NCBI GenBank assembly: GCA_004331795.1 | Contig: SJSR01000002.1 | Coordinates: 707,675 to 771,674 of the forward strand | Direction of reading: 5' to 3' | Origin: Erythrobacteraceae bacterium CFH 75059 | GTDB lineage: Bacteria; Pseudomonadota; Alphaproteobacteria; Sphingomonadales; Sphingomonadaceae | Length of the DNA stretch: 64,000 bases | Made by a program: the position numbers and the translations under genes | Notes under the pieces: model-generated | What the model was told of the DNA's origin: nothing | Seen by the model: only the letters and a program-made list of their open reading frames with translations | Databases searched by the model: none | Shown: piece by piece, positions 1-12,318 of the stretch | How positions within the stretch are numbered: the stretch's first letter is position 1 | How the letters are laid out: the number at the start of each line of letters is the position of its first letter

Positions 1-721
1 AGGTGTGGGCGCTCGTCGCGGTGAAGTAGCAGCGGCCATACCCGCCTGTCGCCAGCACGACCGCGTGGGCGCGGAAGCGGTGGATGGACCCGTCGTCGAG
101 GCACAGGGCGATGACCCCGCGGCAGGCCCCGTTCTCCATGATGAGGTCGATGGCGAAGTATTCGATGAAGAAGTCGGCGTCGTATTTGAGGCTCTGCTGA
201 TAAAGCGCGTGCAGCATCGCATGGCCTGTCCGGTCGGCCGCCGCCGCCGTCCGCTGCACCGGCGGGCCTTCGCCCATGTTCTGCATGTGTCCGCCGAACG
301 GGCGCTGGTAGATGGTGCCGTCGGGATTGCGGCTGAACGGCACCCCGGCGTGTTCCAGCTCGTACACGGCGTGCGGCGCCTCGCGCACCATGTACTCGAT
401 GGCGTCCTGGTCGCCGAGCCAGTCGGATCCCTTGACCGTGTCGTACATGTGCCACGACCAGTGGTCGGGAGAGTTGTTGCCGAGCGACGCCGCAATCCCG
501 CCCTGGGCGGCGACGGTGTGGCTGCGGGTCGGAAAGACCTTGGTGATGCAGGCGGTGCGCAGGCCGCCTTCGGCCGCCCCCATGGTGGCGCGAAGCCCGG
601 AGCCGCCCGCCCCGACGACGACCACGTCGTAGGTGTGGTCGGTGATCGGATACGCCGCGCCCGGCCCGCCGGCGCTCTTGGGCGCCGTGGTGTCCGGCGT
701 GTTGGGCGCAGGATTGGACAT
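1..721 (-). CDS. sdhA: Succinate dehydrogenase flavoprotein subunit, C-terminally truncated by window edge
   Basis: About 240 N-terminal residues are present; the gene runs off the left edge. It is the FAD subunit of respiratory complex II, oxidising succinate to fumarate on the cytoplasmic face of the inner membrane. Seen: dinucleotide-binding motif [13 protein letters not shown], the SHTVAAQGG segment whose His carries covalent FAD in the family, [12 protein letters not shown], and [10 protein letters not shown]. The ATG overlaps the sdhD stop codon as TGATG, so the two are translationally coupled. It is third in a leftward sdhC-sdhD-sdhA operon; sdhB would be expected just outside the window. 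A short Pro/Ala-rich N-terminal extension precedes the Rossmann fold. Confidence 0.97.
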   Translation of the reverse strand, partial: MSNPAPNTPDTTAPKSAGGPGAAYPITDHTYDVVVVGAGGSGLRATMGAAEGGLRTACITKVFPTRSHTVAAQGGIAASLGNNSPDHWSWHMYDTVKGSDWLGDQDAIEYMVREAPHAVYELEHAGVPFSRNPDGTIYQRPFGGHMQNMGEGPPVQRTAAAADRTGHAMLHALYQQSLKYDADFFIEYFAIDLIMENGACRGVIALCLDDGSIHRFRAHAVVLATGGYGRCYFTATSAHT

Positions 722-1137
722 CAGGAAGCTCCTCCAAGCGCGAGCCGCGCGATACAGAACAGTCCGAACGCCGCCCCGGCCACGGCGGCGAGGTTGAGGA
801 TGGCCAGCGCCGCGAACTTGTTGCCGGGCGCATCGACATAGTCTTCGATCATCACCTGCATGCCGAGCCGCGCATGCCAGAACGTGCTGATCACCAGCAG
901 CGCCATCGCCGTCGCCGGCACGGGCGAGCCGAGCCAGCCGCTCACGGTCGCGTGGCTGAAATCAGGAAGCAGCACGAGGCTGATCAGCAGGAAGCCCACC
1001 AGCACGAGATTGCCGATGGAGGTCAGCCGCTGCTGGATCCAGTGGTGCACGCCCTCGTGCGCCGAGCCCAGGCCGCGCACCTGGCCGATCGCCGTTCCCT
1101 TCGAGCCGTAACGCCCGAGCGTCGTTCGCTTGTCCAT
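721..1137 (-). CDS. sdhD: Succinate dehydrogenase membrane anchor subunit SdhD
   Basis: A 138-residue membrane protein that, with SdhC, anchors complex II and helps form the haem b and ubiquinone sites. Three hydrophobic helices are visible, at roughly residues 40-60, 70-90 and 105-130. The His of [15 protein letters not shown] is in the position of the haem ligand, and the following Asp-Tyr pair matches the quinone-site motif of the family. It lies 8 bases after sdhC and overlaps sdhA by one base. The call rests on the operon position and this motif, since anchor subunits diverge in sequence. Confidence 0.93.
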   Translation of the reverse strand: MDKRTTLGRYGSKGTAIGQVRGLGSAHEGVHHWIQQRLTSIGNLVLVGFLLISLVLLPDFSHATVSGWLGSPVPATAMALLVISTFWHARLGMQVMIEDYVDAPGNKFAALAILNLAAVAGAAFGLFCIARLALGGAS

Positions 1138-1145
1138 GCCAAATC

Positions 1146-1526
1146 CTACAGGAGAAGGAGAGCGCCCCAGAACAGCGCGGTCAGCACGATGCCGGCCACC
1201 ACCACGCCGCGGGCGGAGTTCTTGTTGCTGCGCAGTTCGTAGTTCGCACCGATGTCCATGAACCAGTGGCGGATGCCGCTCGCCATGTGGTTGAAAAACG
1301 CCCAGGTCAGCCCGACGAGCACGACATAGCCAAGCGGGCTCGTCATGGCCGCCGAGAAGCTGTCATAGGCGGCCGGCCCGCTGGCCAGCGCGCCCAGCCA
1401 CCACAGCAGCACGCCCAGCCCCACCACCGCCATGCCGTTGCCGGTGATGCGGTGGAGGATGGAGACGAGCATGTGCGGCCCCCACCGCCAGATCGTCAGA
1501 TGCGGGGAAAGCGGACGTTGAACCAT
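1146..1526 (-). CDS. sdhC: Succinate dehydrogenase cytochrome b556 subunit SdhC
   Basis: A 126-residue membrane subunit of complex II. The N-terminus carries the cytochrome b556 signature: RPLSPHLTIWRW followed by SILHRITG. The His of NHMASGIRHWFMD in the second or third helix is the expected haem b ligand. Three transmembrane helices are predicted by eye. It is the first gene of the sdhCDA operon, divergent from the SDR gene that starts 106 bases away, so an operon promoter should lie in 1527-1632. No convincing -35/-10 pair was picked out there. Confidence 0.95.
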   Translation of the reverse strand: MVQRPLSPHLTIWRWGPHMLVSILHRITGNGMAVVGLGVLLWWLGALASGPAAYDSFSAAMTSPLGYVVLVGLTWAFFNHMASGIRHWFMDIGANYELRSNKNSARGVVVAGIVLTALFWGALLLL

Positions 1527-1552
1527 GCGGTGCCTTTCCAGTGTCGCGGGCG

Positions 1553-1570
1553 ATCTGCCTTACCGCAGAT
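1553..1570. promoter_or_regulatory. Small inverted repeat in the sdhC/SDR divergent intergenic region
   Basis: ATCTGC and GCAGAT flank a six-base centre inside the 106-base gap between two divergent genes. The placement suits an operator for sdhCDA or the SDR. The half-sites are only six bases long and chance occurrence in GC-rich DNA is quite possible. Confidence 0.2.
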
Positions 1571-1632
1571 GGCGCCGGAGGCAAGCTGGTCAAGGCTCGA
1601 CAGTGCCATGTGGCGCGGCGATAAGCGCAGCG

Positions 1633-2343
1633 ATGCAGAAAATCCTCCTGACAGGCGCCAGTCGCGGCATCGGGGCCGCCACCCTCTCCCTGCTGCACGA
1701 CGCTGGCGCCCGCGTCGTCGGCCAGTCGACCGCCGGCAACGGGGACACCTGCCTCGCCGCCGACTTCGCGCGGCCCGGAGCGGCCGACGCGCTGTGGCAC
1801 GCGGCGCTCGACCGGCTTGGCGGTCAGGTGGATGTGGTCATCGCCAATGCCGGCGTGTTCGAAAGCAATCCGCTGGACCGCGGCGGCGCCGACTGGGCGG
1901 CGCAGTGGGAGCGGCAGATGACCATCAACCTCTCGTCCGCGGCCCAGCTGGCGCGGCTGGCCATCGCCCACTGGCTTGGTCAGGGCGCCGGAGGACGGCT
2001 GGTGTTCGTCGCGAGCCGCGCCGGGCACCGCGGCGACTCGCCCGACCACTGGCATTACGCGGCGGCCAAGGGCGGGATGCTCGCGCTGCACAAGACCATC
2101 GCGCGCGGCTATGCCCGCCACGGCATCCTCAGCTTCGCCGTCGCCCCCGGCTTCGTCGACACCGCCATGGCCGGCGACTACCTCGCCAGCCGCGGCGGCG
2201 AGGGCATCCTTCAGGACATCCCGCTCGGCCGGGTAGCGGAGCCGGAGGAGATCGCCCGCATCATCGCGTTCTGCGCGCTCGAAGCACCCGCCTCGATGAC
2301 CGGCGCGACGCTCGATGCGAACGGGGCCAGCTATGTCCGCTGA
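1633..2343 (+). CDS. SDR family oxidoreductase
   Basis: A 236-residue classical short-chain dehydrogenase/reductase, predicted cytoplasmic and NAD(P)-dependent. Seen: the cofactor motif LLTGASRGIGAAT at the N-terminus, the structural motif IANAGVF, and the catalytic triad Ser (VASRAG) with YAAAK. The substrate cannot be told from sequence. The start is the ATG directly before MQKILLTGAS; upstream in-frame codons would only add non-SDR sequence. Its stop codon lies 11 bases inside prmA, which suggests co-transcription and coupled translation with that gene. It is divergent from sdhC. Confidence 0.85.
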   Translation: MQKILLTGASRGIGAATLSLLHDAGARVVGQSTAGNGDTCLAADFARPGAADALWHAALDRLGGQVDVVIANAGVFESNPLDRGGADWAAQWERQMTINLSSAAQLARLAIAHWLGQGAGGRLVFVASRAGHRGDSPDHWHYAAAKGGMLALHKTIARGYARHGILSFAVAPGFVDTAMAGDYLASRGGEGILQDIPLGRVAEPEEIARIIAFCALEAPASMTGATLDANGASYVR

Positions 2344-3204
2344 CACCTGGAAGATCACCGCGGTGGCCCTGCGTGGCGACGTCGAAGCCGCCCTCGCCGC
2401 GCTGGACGGGGACGGCCGCATGGTGCTGTCGGGCCGAGAGGTCGCCGAGGACAGCGAGGAGTGGGTGCTCGAAGCGTGGCTCTCCGACGCGCCGGACGAG
2501 GACGATCTGGCCCGCTTCGCCGCGCTGCTGCCCGTCGGACCGGACGCATTCCGGGTGGAACGGCTGACGGAACAGGACTGGATCACCCTGAGCCAGCAGG
2601 GAATGGAGCCGGTGGTCGCCGGCCGGTTCCATGTCCGCACCCCCGATCATCCCACCGCGCAGGACGGCGCGCGCATCGACCTCGTCATTCCCGCCAGCCA
2701 GGCGTTCGGCACCGGGCAGCACGAGACCACCGCCGGATGCCTCGCCATGCTCGACCGGCTGGAGCGGTGCGGCGAACGTCCGGGCCGGATCGTCGATGTC
2801 GGCACCGGCACGGGCGTGCTCGCCTTTGCTGCCGCGCGGCTGTGGCCCGGCGCCACCATCTTCGCCAGCGACGTCGATCCGGTGTGCGCAGGCGTCGTGC
2901 GCGACAATGCGGCACGCAACGGCGTGGCGCTCGGCACGGGCGCGGGCGAGGTGGCGATCGTCACCGCAGCCGGCCTTGACCATCCCGACCTGCGGCGGGA
3001 CGGCGCGTTCGACCTCGTGATCGCGAACATCCTCGCCGGCCCGCTGATCGAGATAGCCGGGCAGCTGACCAGAGCCTTGGCTCCGGCAGGCCACCTCATC
3101 CTTGCGGGTCTCCTCACCCGGCAGCAGGACGAGGTGCTGCAGCCCTACGCCGACGCCGGGATGACCTTGCGCGAGAGGCTCATGAACGGCGACTGGTCGA
3201 TCCT

Positions 3205-3229
<25 letters not shown>
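2333..3229 (+). CDS. prmA: Ribosomal protein L11 methyltransferase PrmA
   Basis: A 298-residue SAM-dependent methyltransferase that trimethylates ribosomal protein L11. Seen: the family motif QAFGTGQHETT at about residues 123-133, the SAM-binding loop DVGTGTGVLAFAAA at about 155-168, and IANILAGPL, the substrate-site (N/D)PP(Y/F)-like motif of this family. The N-terminal ~100 residues form the poorly conserved L11-recognition domain. Its start overlaps the SDR gene by 11 bases and its end overlaps the next gene, so the three look like one transcription unit. Confidence 0.95.
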
Positions 3230-7685
<4,456 letters not shown>

Positions 7686-7720
7686 CGCTGCCGCTGCCTA
7701 TCCCATTCACCCGTCGGCGT

Positions 7721-7746
7721 CACCCGGTGAAGCGCCGCGCCGGGTG
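7721..7746. other. Stem-loop between bamD and recN
   Basis: CACCCGG and CCGGGTG (7 bp) enclose a 12-base loop in the short bamD-recN gap. No T-run follows on the leftward strand, so this is not a clear terminator. It may act as an attenuator or mRNA-stability element that sets recN level relative to bamD. Confidence 0.4.
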
Positions 7747-7750
7747 ATAT

Positions 7751-8545
7751 TCAGCTCGCCGTGACGCCGGGCGCGTGGTTCTGCACCAGCCGGTGCGCCT
7801 TGCGGTACCAGTCCGAACCGGGATAGTTCGCGCCGAGCACGGCCGCGAACTTCACCGCCTCTTCCGGCAGACCCAGCGCCAGACTGCTTTCCGTCAGTCG
7901 GAACAGCGCCTCCGGTGCGTGGCTGGTCGTCTGATACTGCTCCACCACGTTGCGGAAGCGGATGTTGGCGGCAAGCCAGCGGCCCGAACGCTGGTATCCG
8001 CGGCCGATTTCCATCTCCTTTCCGGCCAGATGGTCGGCGACGAGATCAAGCTTGAGCCGCGCGTCGGCCGCGTATTCGGACGTGGGAAAGCGGCGCACGA
8101 CTTCGTTGAGCGCCGTGCGGGCGAGTTCGGTGTTCTTCTGATCCCGCTGCACGTCGCTGATCTGCTCGTAGTAGCTCAGCGCGATGAGGTAATAGGCGTA
8201 GGGCGCATCCTTGTTGCCGGGATGGATGGTCAGGAAGCGCTGCGCCGACTGGATGGCCTTGGCGTAGTCGGCGGCGGCGTAATAGCTGAACGCGCTCATC
8301 AGCTGCGCCCGGCGCGCCCACGGGCTGTAGGGATGCTGCCGCTCCACCTCGTCGAACAGCCCGGCCGCGAGGACGTAATTGCCGCGATCGAGGCGGTTCT
8401 TGGCCTCGGCGTAGAGCGTCTCGACATCGCGCGCGACATAGGCGGTGTCGGCAGGACGGTTCTGTCCGCCGCCGCAGGCGGTGACACTCAGGGCGGCCAG
8501 CGCCAGGACGCCGGCCTTCGGCAGCGTGCGAATGATCGGTTGCAT
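7751..8545 (-). CDS. bamD: Outer membrane assembly lipoprotein BamD
   Basis: A 264-residue lipoprotein of the BAM complex, which inserts beta-barrel proteins into the outer membrane. Seen: a signal sequence ending in the lipobox LSVTAC (lipidated Cys at about residue 24), followed by tetratricopeptide repeats, e.g. YAEAKNRLDRGNYVLAAGLF and the FPTSEYAADARLKL helix-turn typical of BamD. Length is normal. It is first in bamD-recN-ligA and divergent from the receiver-barrel gene at 8679, so its promoter should lie within 8546-8678. Confidence 0.95.
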   Translation of the reverse strand: MQPIIRTLPKAGVLALAALSVTACGGGQNRPADTAYVARDVETLYAEAKNRLDRGNYVLAAGLFDEVERQHPYSPWARRAQLMSAFSYYAAADYAKAIQSAQRFLTIHPGNKDAPYAYYLIALSYYEQISDVQRDQKNTELARTALNEVVRRFPTSEYAADARLKLDLVADHLAGKEMEIGRGYQRSGRWLAANIRFRNVVEQYQTTSHAPEALFRLTESSLALGLPEEAVKFAAVLGANYPGSDWYRKAHRLVQNHAPGVTAS

Positions 8546-8678
8546 CCGCGCGGTATAGGGGGTTCGTCACTGAACGCCAAGTGAAGCCGCGCGGGAACGC
8601 CGCAACCGCGGCCAGCTTTCACCCGTCCTTAACCTTAGGCAAGTAAGGCGCGCTCCGGGGAACTGGAGGGGGCCAAGT

Positions 8679-10019
8679 GTGGATGCACACGTTCTCGTCG
8701 TCGAGAGCGACGAACTGCTGCGGGATCTGCTGACCGTCAGGCTGCATGTCGCGGGTTTCCGCAGCCATCCGGCCGCGGACGGAGCCGAGGCGCTGCGCTG
8801 GCTCGAGACGCATTCGACGGATCTCGTGCTGCTGGCCAGCATGATGCCGATGATGTCAGGCGCGGAAACGCTCGCCCGCCTGCGGGCCTCACCCAGCCTG
8901 TCGCACATCCCGGTCATCATGATGACCCCGCCTCTCGCGGGCGAGGATGCGCGCCGGCTGAAGTCGCTCGGCGCAACGGACATCCTGAGGAAACCGGTTT
9001 GCGGCGCGCGCCTTGTCCGCGCCATCTCCGAGGCCGTGCAGGCACGCCGGTCCGCCGCCACGCCGCTCCGCCGGCTCAAGATAACGGTGATGACACCCGC
9101 CGTTCTCGCGGCCACGGCAGCAGCCGGCACGGCGGCGGCGGCCACGATCCCCGCGCCCGCGGCAGCGCCTGCTGCGGTTTCAGCCACCGGGTCGGCGAAG
9201 CACACGGCGTCGGCGGCGGAGGCGCGCGCGCAGACGGACGAGCCGGCGCGATCCCGACCCGCTCCTCCGCCGGTCCCGCCCCAGCCTGAACCCGCATCCG
9301 GGGCCGAGCCATGGTCGCCTCGCACCAGCATCGCGCTCGTTCATGGGCGCAGCTGGGCCGAGGACGTGGCGCATTCGGCGTGGAGCGACACCACTCTCAC
9401 GCTCGCCTACCGGCCCACCCGCCGGAGCGGATACAGCCTCGAGGCCGGCCACGCGCGCCGCTTCGGCCTGTCCGACACGCAGCTTCAGGTGAGGGGCGAC
9501 TGGGCTGTGGGCACGCGCAGTTCGGTGTTTCTCGCCGGCGTGGCGACGCCGCAGGCCGAATTGCGCGAGCGGGTCGGCCTGCGCGCCGGCTTCGCCCACA
9601 CGCCGCGGCCGCATCTGGAGATCGGCGCCAGCACCCGCCTCGGCGAGTTCCGCGACGGCACGAAGCTCGTGGCGACGCCCTACGTCGCGGTCAGCACGAC
9701 CGGCGAGCGGGTGACGGTGATCGCCGAAGCCATCAACCTGTGGAACCTGTCGGGTCCGGCCGATCACCGGCTCGGGTTCGGCTTGCGTGTCCGGGCGGCG
9801 CCGGACGAGCGGTGGCGGCTGCTTGGCGGTTATGCGCGCTATCCGGAAGTCGAGGCGGGAACCGCACGCACCGTCCGCTCCCTCTATGCCGGCGCGTCCG
9901 TCCGGGTGGCGGAAACCGTCACGCTGTCGGCAAGTGTCGCCAACGACCGCTACGAAGGACTGTTCACCCGCAACGGCGTCACGCTGGGCATGGTGCATGA
10001 GTGGCGAGGACGCAGGTGA
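8679..10019 (+). CDS. Receiver-like domain fused to a YaiO-type outer membrane beta-barrel
   Basis: A 446-residue fusion. Residues 1-125 are a response-regulator receiver fold (VLVVESDELLRDLL; VLLASMMPMMSG; IPVIMMTPP; DILRKPV), but the phosphoacceptor Asp position is Ala53 and one of the two acidic-pocket residues is Ser. Then comes a basic patch and a hydrophobic stretch (about 135-160), a Pro/Ala-rich linker to about 205, and an antiparallel-strand-rich C-terminal domain resembling the YaiO outer-membrane barrel family. Start is GTG with a strong GGAGGGGG site six bases upstream. It overlaps the HEAT gene as GTGA and leads an operon with a glycosyltransferase. I infer a glycan-export pore; the barrel call is by strand pattern. 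An internal ATG at 9090 could give a version lacking the receiver. Confidence 0.7.
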   Translation: MDAHVLVVESDELLRDLLTVRLHVAGFRSHPAADGAEALRWLETHSTDLVLLASMMPMMSGAETLARLRASPSLSHIPVIMMTPPLAGEDARRLKSLGATDILRKPVCGARLVRAISEAVQARRSAATPLRRLKITVMTPAVLAATAAAGTAAAATIPAPAAAPAAVSATGSAKHTASAAEARAQTDEPARSRPAPPPVPPQPEPASGAEPWSPRTSIALVHGRSWAEDVAHSAWSDTTLTLAYRPTRRSGYSLEAGHARRFGLSDTQLQVRGDWAVGTRSSVFLAGVATPQAELRERVGLRAGFAHTPRPHLEIGASTRLGEFRDGTKLVATPYVAVSTTGERVTVIAEAINLWNLSGPADHRLGFGLRVRAAPDERWRLLGGYARYPEVEAGTARTVRSLYAGASVRVAETVTLSASVANDRYEGLFTRNGVTLGMVHEWRGRR

Positions 10020-10867
10020 GCGCATCCGCGCAAGCCCTGCTGATCATCCTGTTTCAGGGCCTGTGCGTCCTTCTTGGCGGTGCGCTGATCATCGTGACGA
10101 GGCGCTGGTTCGTGGCGCAGCGCGCTGCCCGTGACCGTCTGCGGCAGCGGATCCTGCGCGCCGAGCTCATCCAGGCCGTCATCCGCGACAATGACGGCTT
10201 CGTGTGCAGAAGCTGGTCGGCACGCGATCGCCGCGCCGCCTTCGCCGTCGCTGCCCAGCTTCTCGCGCTCCTGCCCGACAGGGAACGCGGCCGGCTGGAA
10301 CGGATCGTCGAGGGCCATGGTGTTCTGGCGGAAGCGATGCGGCAGCTGCGTCACAGGAGCCCCCACCGGCGCATCGCGGCCGCACGCCGGCTGGCCCCGT
10401 TCGGAACGCCCGCGGTGCAGGATGCGCTCCATGGCTCGCTTCGCCGCGATCCGTCCGTCCGTGTGCGGCTCGAAGCGGCCATCGCCATCTCGGTGCGGGG
10501 GACACTGCCGCCCCTGTGGCGGCTTGTGCGCGATGTTCTCCCGGAAGGACAGCCGCTGACGCCCAACCACCGGCTGCTGTTCCGCAGCCTGGCGCCGCGC
10601 TGTCCGGACGCCCTCGTCGCGCTTGCGACCTGTCAGGACGAGGCGCGGCTGCGCGTCCTTGCGGTGGACGGCCTGCTCCATGGCGCGCCGTCCCGCCTTG
10701 ACCATGTGGCAGACCTGCTGGGCGATGATCCGGATCCTGAGGTCGCACGGCTGGCCCGGATTGCCGCGCAGGAGGCCCGCGCCCCGCGGCCAAGATCTGC
10801 GCCTCAGCCCGCGCCCGCGCCCCCGGTCACGCCGCCGCTGCTCCCACGGCCGCGGCTGGCCGCCTGA
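10016..10867 (+). CDS. Membrane-anchored HEAT-repeat protein of the glycosyltransferase operon
   Basis: A 283-residue protein with one N-terminal transmembrane helix (about residues 7-27) followed by a basic TRRW...RAARDR stretch, placing the remainder in the cytoplasm by the positive-inside rule. The soluble part is helical with HEAT-like repeats, e.g. HRRIAAARRLAPFGTPAVQDAL, PSVRVRLEAAIAIS and PEVARLARIAAQEA. It ends in a Pro-rich tail. The GTG at 10016 overlaps the upstream TGA and has GAGGA six bases before it; an earlier GTG at 10001 is possible. It sits between a barrel gene and a glycosyltransferase gene, so a scaffolding or regulatory role in glycan synthesis is inferred, not shown. 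Confidence 0.7.
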   Translation: MSASAQALLIILFQGLCVLLGGALIIVTRRWFVAQRAARDRLRQRILRAELIQAVIRDNDGFVCRSWSARDRRAAFAVAAQLLALLPDRERGRLERIVEGHGVLAEAMRQLRHRSPHRRIAAARRLAPFGTPAVQDALHGSLRRDPSVRVRLEAAIAISVRGTLPPLWRLVRDVLPEGQPLTPNHRLLFRSLAPRCPDALVALATCQDEARLRVLAVDGLLHGAPSRLDHVADLLGDDPDPEVARLARIAAQEARAPRPRSAPQPAPAPPVTPPLLPRPRLAA

Positions 10868-10877
10868 GGCGCGGACA

Positions 10878-12290
10878 ATGACAGCCAGCCTCGCACTCAC
10901 TGTCCTGCTGATCCCGGTCGCCGCGGTGCTGGCGATCCAGAACCTCGTCTATGTGGCGCAGCTCGTCGCCACCGTGCGCCAGCGGATGACGGAGCCACTC
11001 GGCGTCGGCACCCTGCGCGACCTGTGGGCGCTGCAATCGCGGCAGTCGCCGCCGGTGTCCATCGTCGCCCCCGCCTTCAACGAGGAGCTTTCGATCGTCG
11101 ACAGCGTGCGCGCGCTGCTGTCGCTGAACTATCCCGACTTCGAGGTGATCATCGTCAATGACGGCTCCAGGGACAGGACGCTGGAGGTGCTCATCCAGAC
11201 CTTCGACATGGTGCCGCGCCGCCGCCCGGTTCAGGCGCTCCTGGCACATCAGCCGATCACGCGCGTCTACCGCTCCGTCAGCCATCCGGCGCTGGTGGTG
11301 GTCGACAAGGTGAACGGGCGCAAGGCGGACGCCGCCAACGCCGGCATCGCCGTGGCCGTCAATCCTCTGGTCTGCATCATCGATGCCGATTCCCTCATCG
11401 ACGAGGATGCGCTGCTGCGCGCGTCGCAGCCGTTCCTGTCGGACGGCGGCGCCGTGGTCGCCGTGGGCGGCACGGTCCGCCTCACCAATGGCTGCGGCAT
11501 CGTCGCGGGGCAGCTCCAGACGGTGAACATGCCGCGCGGCTGGATCCCGCGCTTTCAGGTGCTGGAATATCTGCGCGCCTTCATGGTGGCGCGCGTCTCC
11601 GCGTCGCGCTGGGGCATGCTGATGCTGATCTCCGGCGCGTTCGGGCTGTTCCGGAGAGACGCGCTGCTCGCAGCCGGCGGCTTCGATCACGACAGCCGCG
11701 GAGAGGATCTCGAACTGTGCGTCCGGCTGCACCGGATCGGCCGCGAGCGCGGGCAGAGGCCCAAGGTCGTCTTCGTGCCCGATGCGGTGTGCTGGACGGA
11801 AGCACCGTTCAACCGCGCCGGACTGCGCAACCAGCGCACGCGCTGGAGCCAGGGTGGGCTTGAGGTGCTGGCCAAGCATCGGAGCATGCTGTTCAACCCG
11901 CGCTACGGACGGATCGGCCTGGTCGGTCTGCCCCTGGTGCTGCTGGAGACGGCGCTGGTGCCGGCCGCCGAACTGCTGGGCTATCTGCTGGCGCCGCTGC
12001 TCTATCTGACGGGAACGGATGAAGGCGCCTTGCTGGTGGGCATGCTGTTCCTGCACCTGCTGTTCGGCACGAGCGTCAGCCTCGCCGCCGTGGCGCTCGA
12101 GGAGTTGCAGATGCGCCAGCACGAGCGGATCGGCCATGTCGCGGTGCTGATCGCCTGCTGCTTTCTCGAGAACTTCGGCTACCGGCAGCTCAACGCCTGG
12201 TACCGTCTGAAGGGCGTGCGGGCATGGTGGAAGGGCGAAACCGGCTGGCTCGCGGTGGAGCGACAGGGGTTTGCCGCCGCGCGGAGCTGA
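10878..12290 (+). CDS. Processive family 2 glycosyltransferase, BcsA/PgaC-like
   Basis: A 470-residue inner-membrane enzyme. One N-terminal transmembrane helix is followed by a cytoplasmic GT-A domain with NDGS (Asp95), the DxD motif DADS (169-172), GEDLELC (275-281) and QRTRW (319-323), the signature of processive beta-glycan synthases such as cellulose and poly-GlcNAc synthases. Two or three C-terminal membrane segments follow (about 350-375, 385-410 and 420-440). No PilZ domain is attached. It starts 10 bases after the HEAT gene. I infer that it polymerises and moves an exopolysaccharide across the inner membrane; the sugar is unknown. It ends convergent with lepA. Confidence 0.87.
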   Translation: MTASLALTVLLIPVAAVLAIQNLVYVAQLVATVRQRMTEPLGVGTLRDLWALQSRQSPPVSIVAPAFNEELSIVDSVRALLSLNYPDFEVIIVNDGSRDRTLEVLIQTFDMVPRRRPVQALLAHQPITRVYRSVSHPALVVVDKVNGRKADAANAGIAVAVNPLVCIIDADSLIDEDALLRASQPFLSDGGAVVAVGGTVRLTNGCGIVAGQLQTVNMPRGWIPRFQVLEYLRAFMVARVSASRWGMLMLISGAFGLFRRDALLAAGGFDHDSRGEDLELCVRLHRIGRERGQRPKVVFVPDAVCWTEAPFNRAGLRNQRTRWSQGGLEVLAKHRSMLFNPRYGRIGLVGLPLVLLETALVPAAELLGYLLAPLLYLTGTDEGALLVGMLFLHLLFGTSVSLAAVALEELQMRQHERIGHVAVLIACCFLENFGYRQLNAWYRLKGVRAWWKGETGWLAVERQGFAAARS

Positions 12291-12318
12291 AAAGGTCCGA
12301 GAGGCACGCCCGCCAAGG

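Noticed and set aside
1363..2640. Long leftward open frame across the SDR and prmA
   Set aside because: It lies antisense to two clear genes, runs through the sdhC region and has no domain similarity.
8679..10019. The receiver-barrel fusion as two genes merged by a sequencing frameshift
   Set aside because: The frame is continuous, with a single strong ribosome binding site, and codon composition is uniform through the linker. A frameshift cannot be fully excluded without homologues, so it is also listed as a check.
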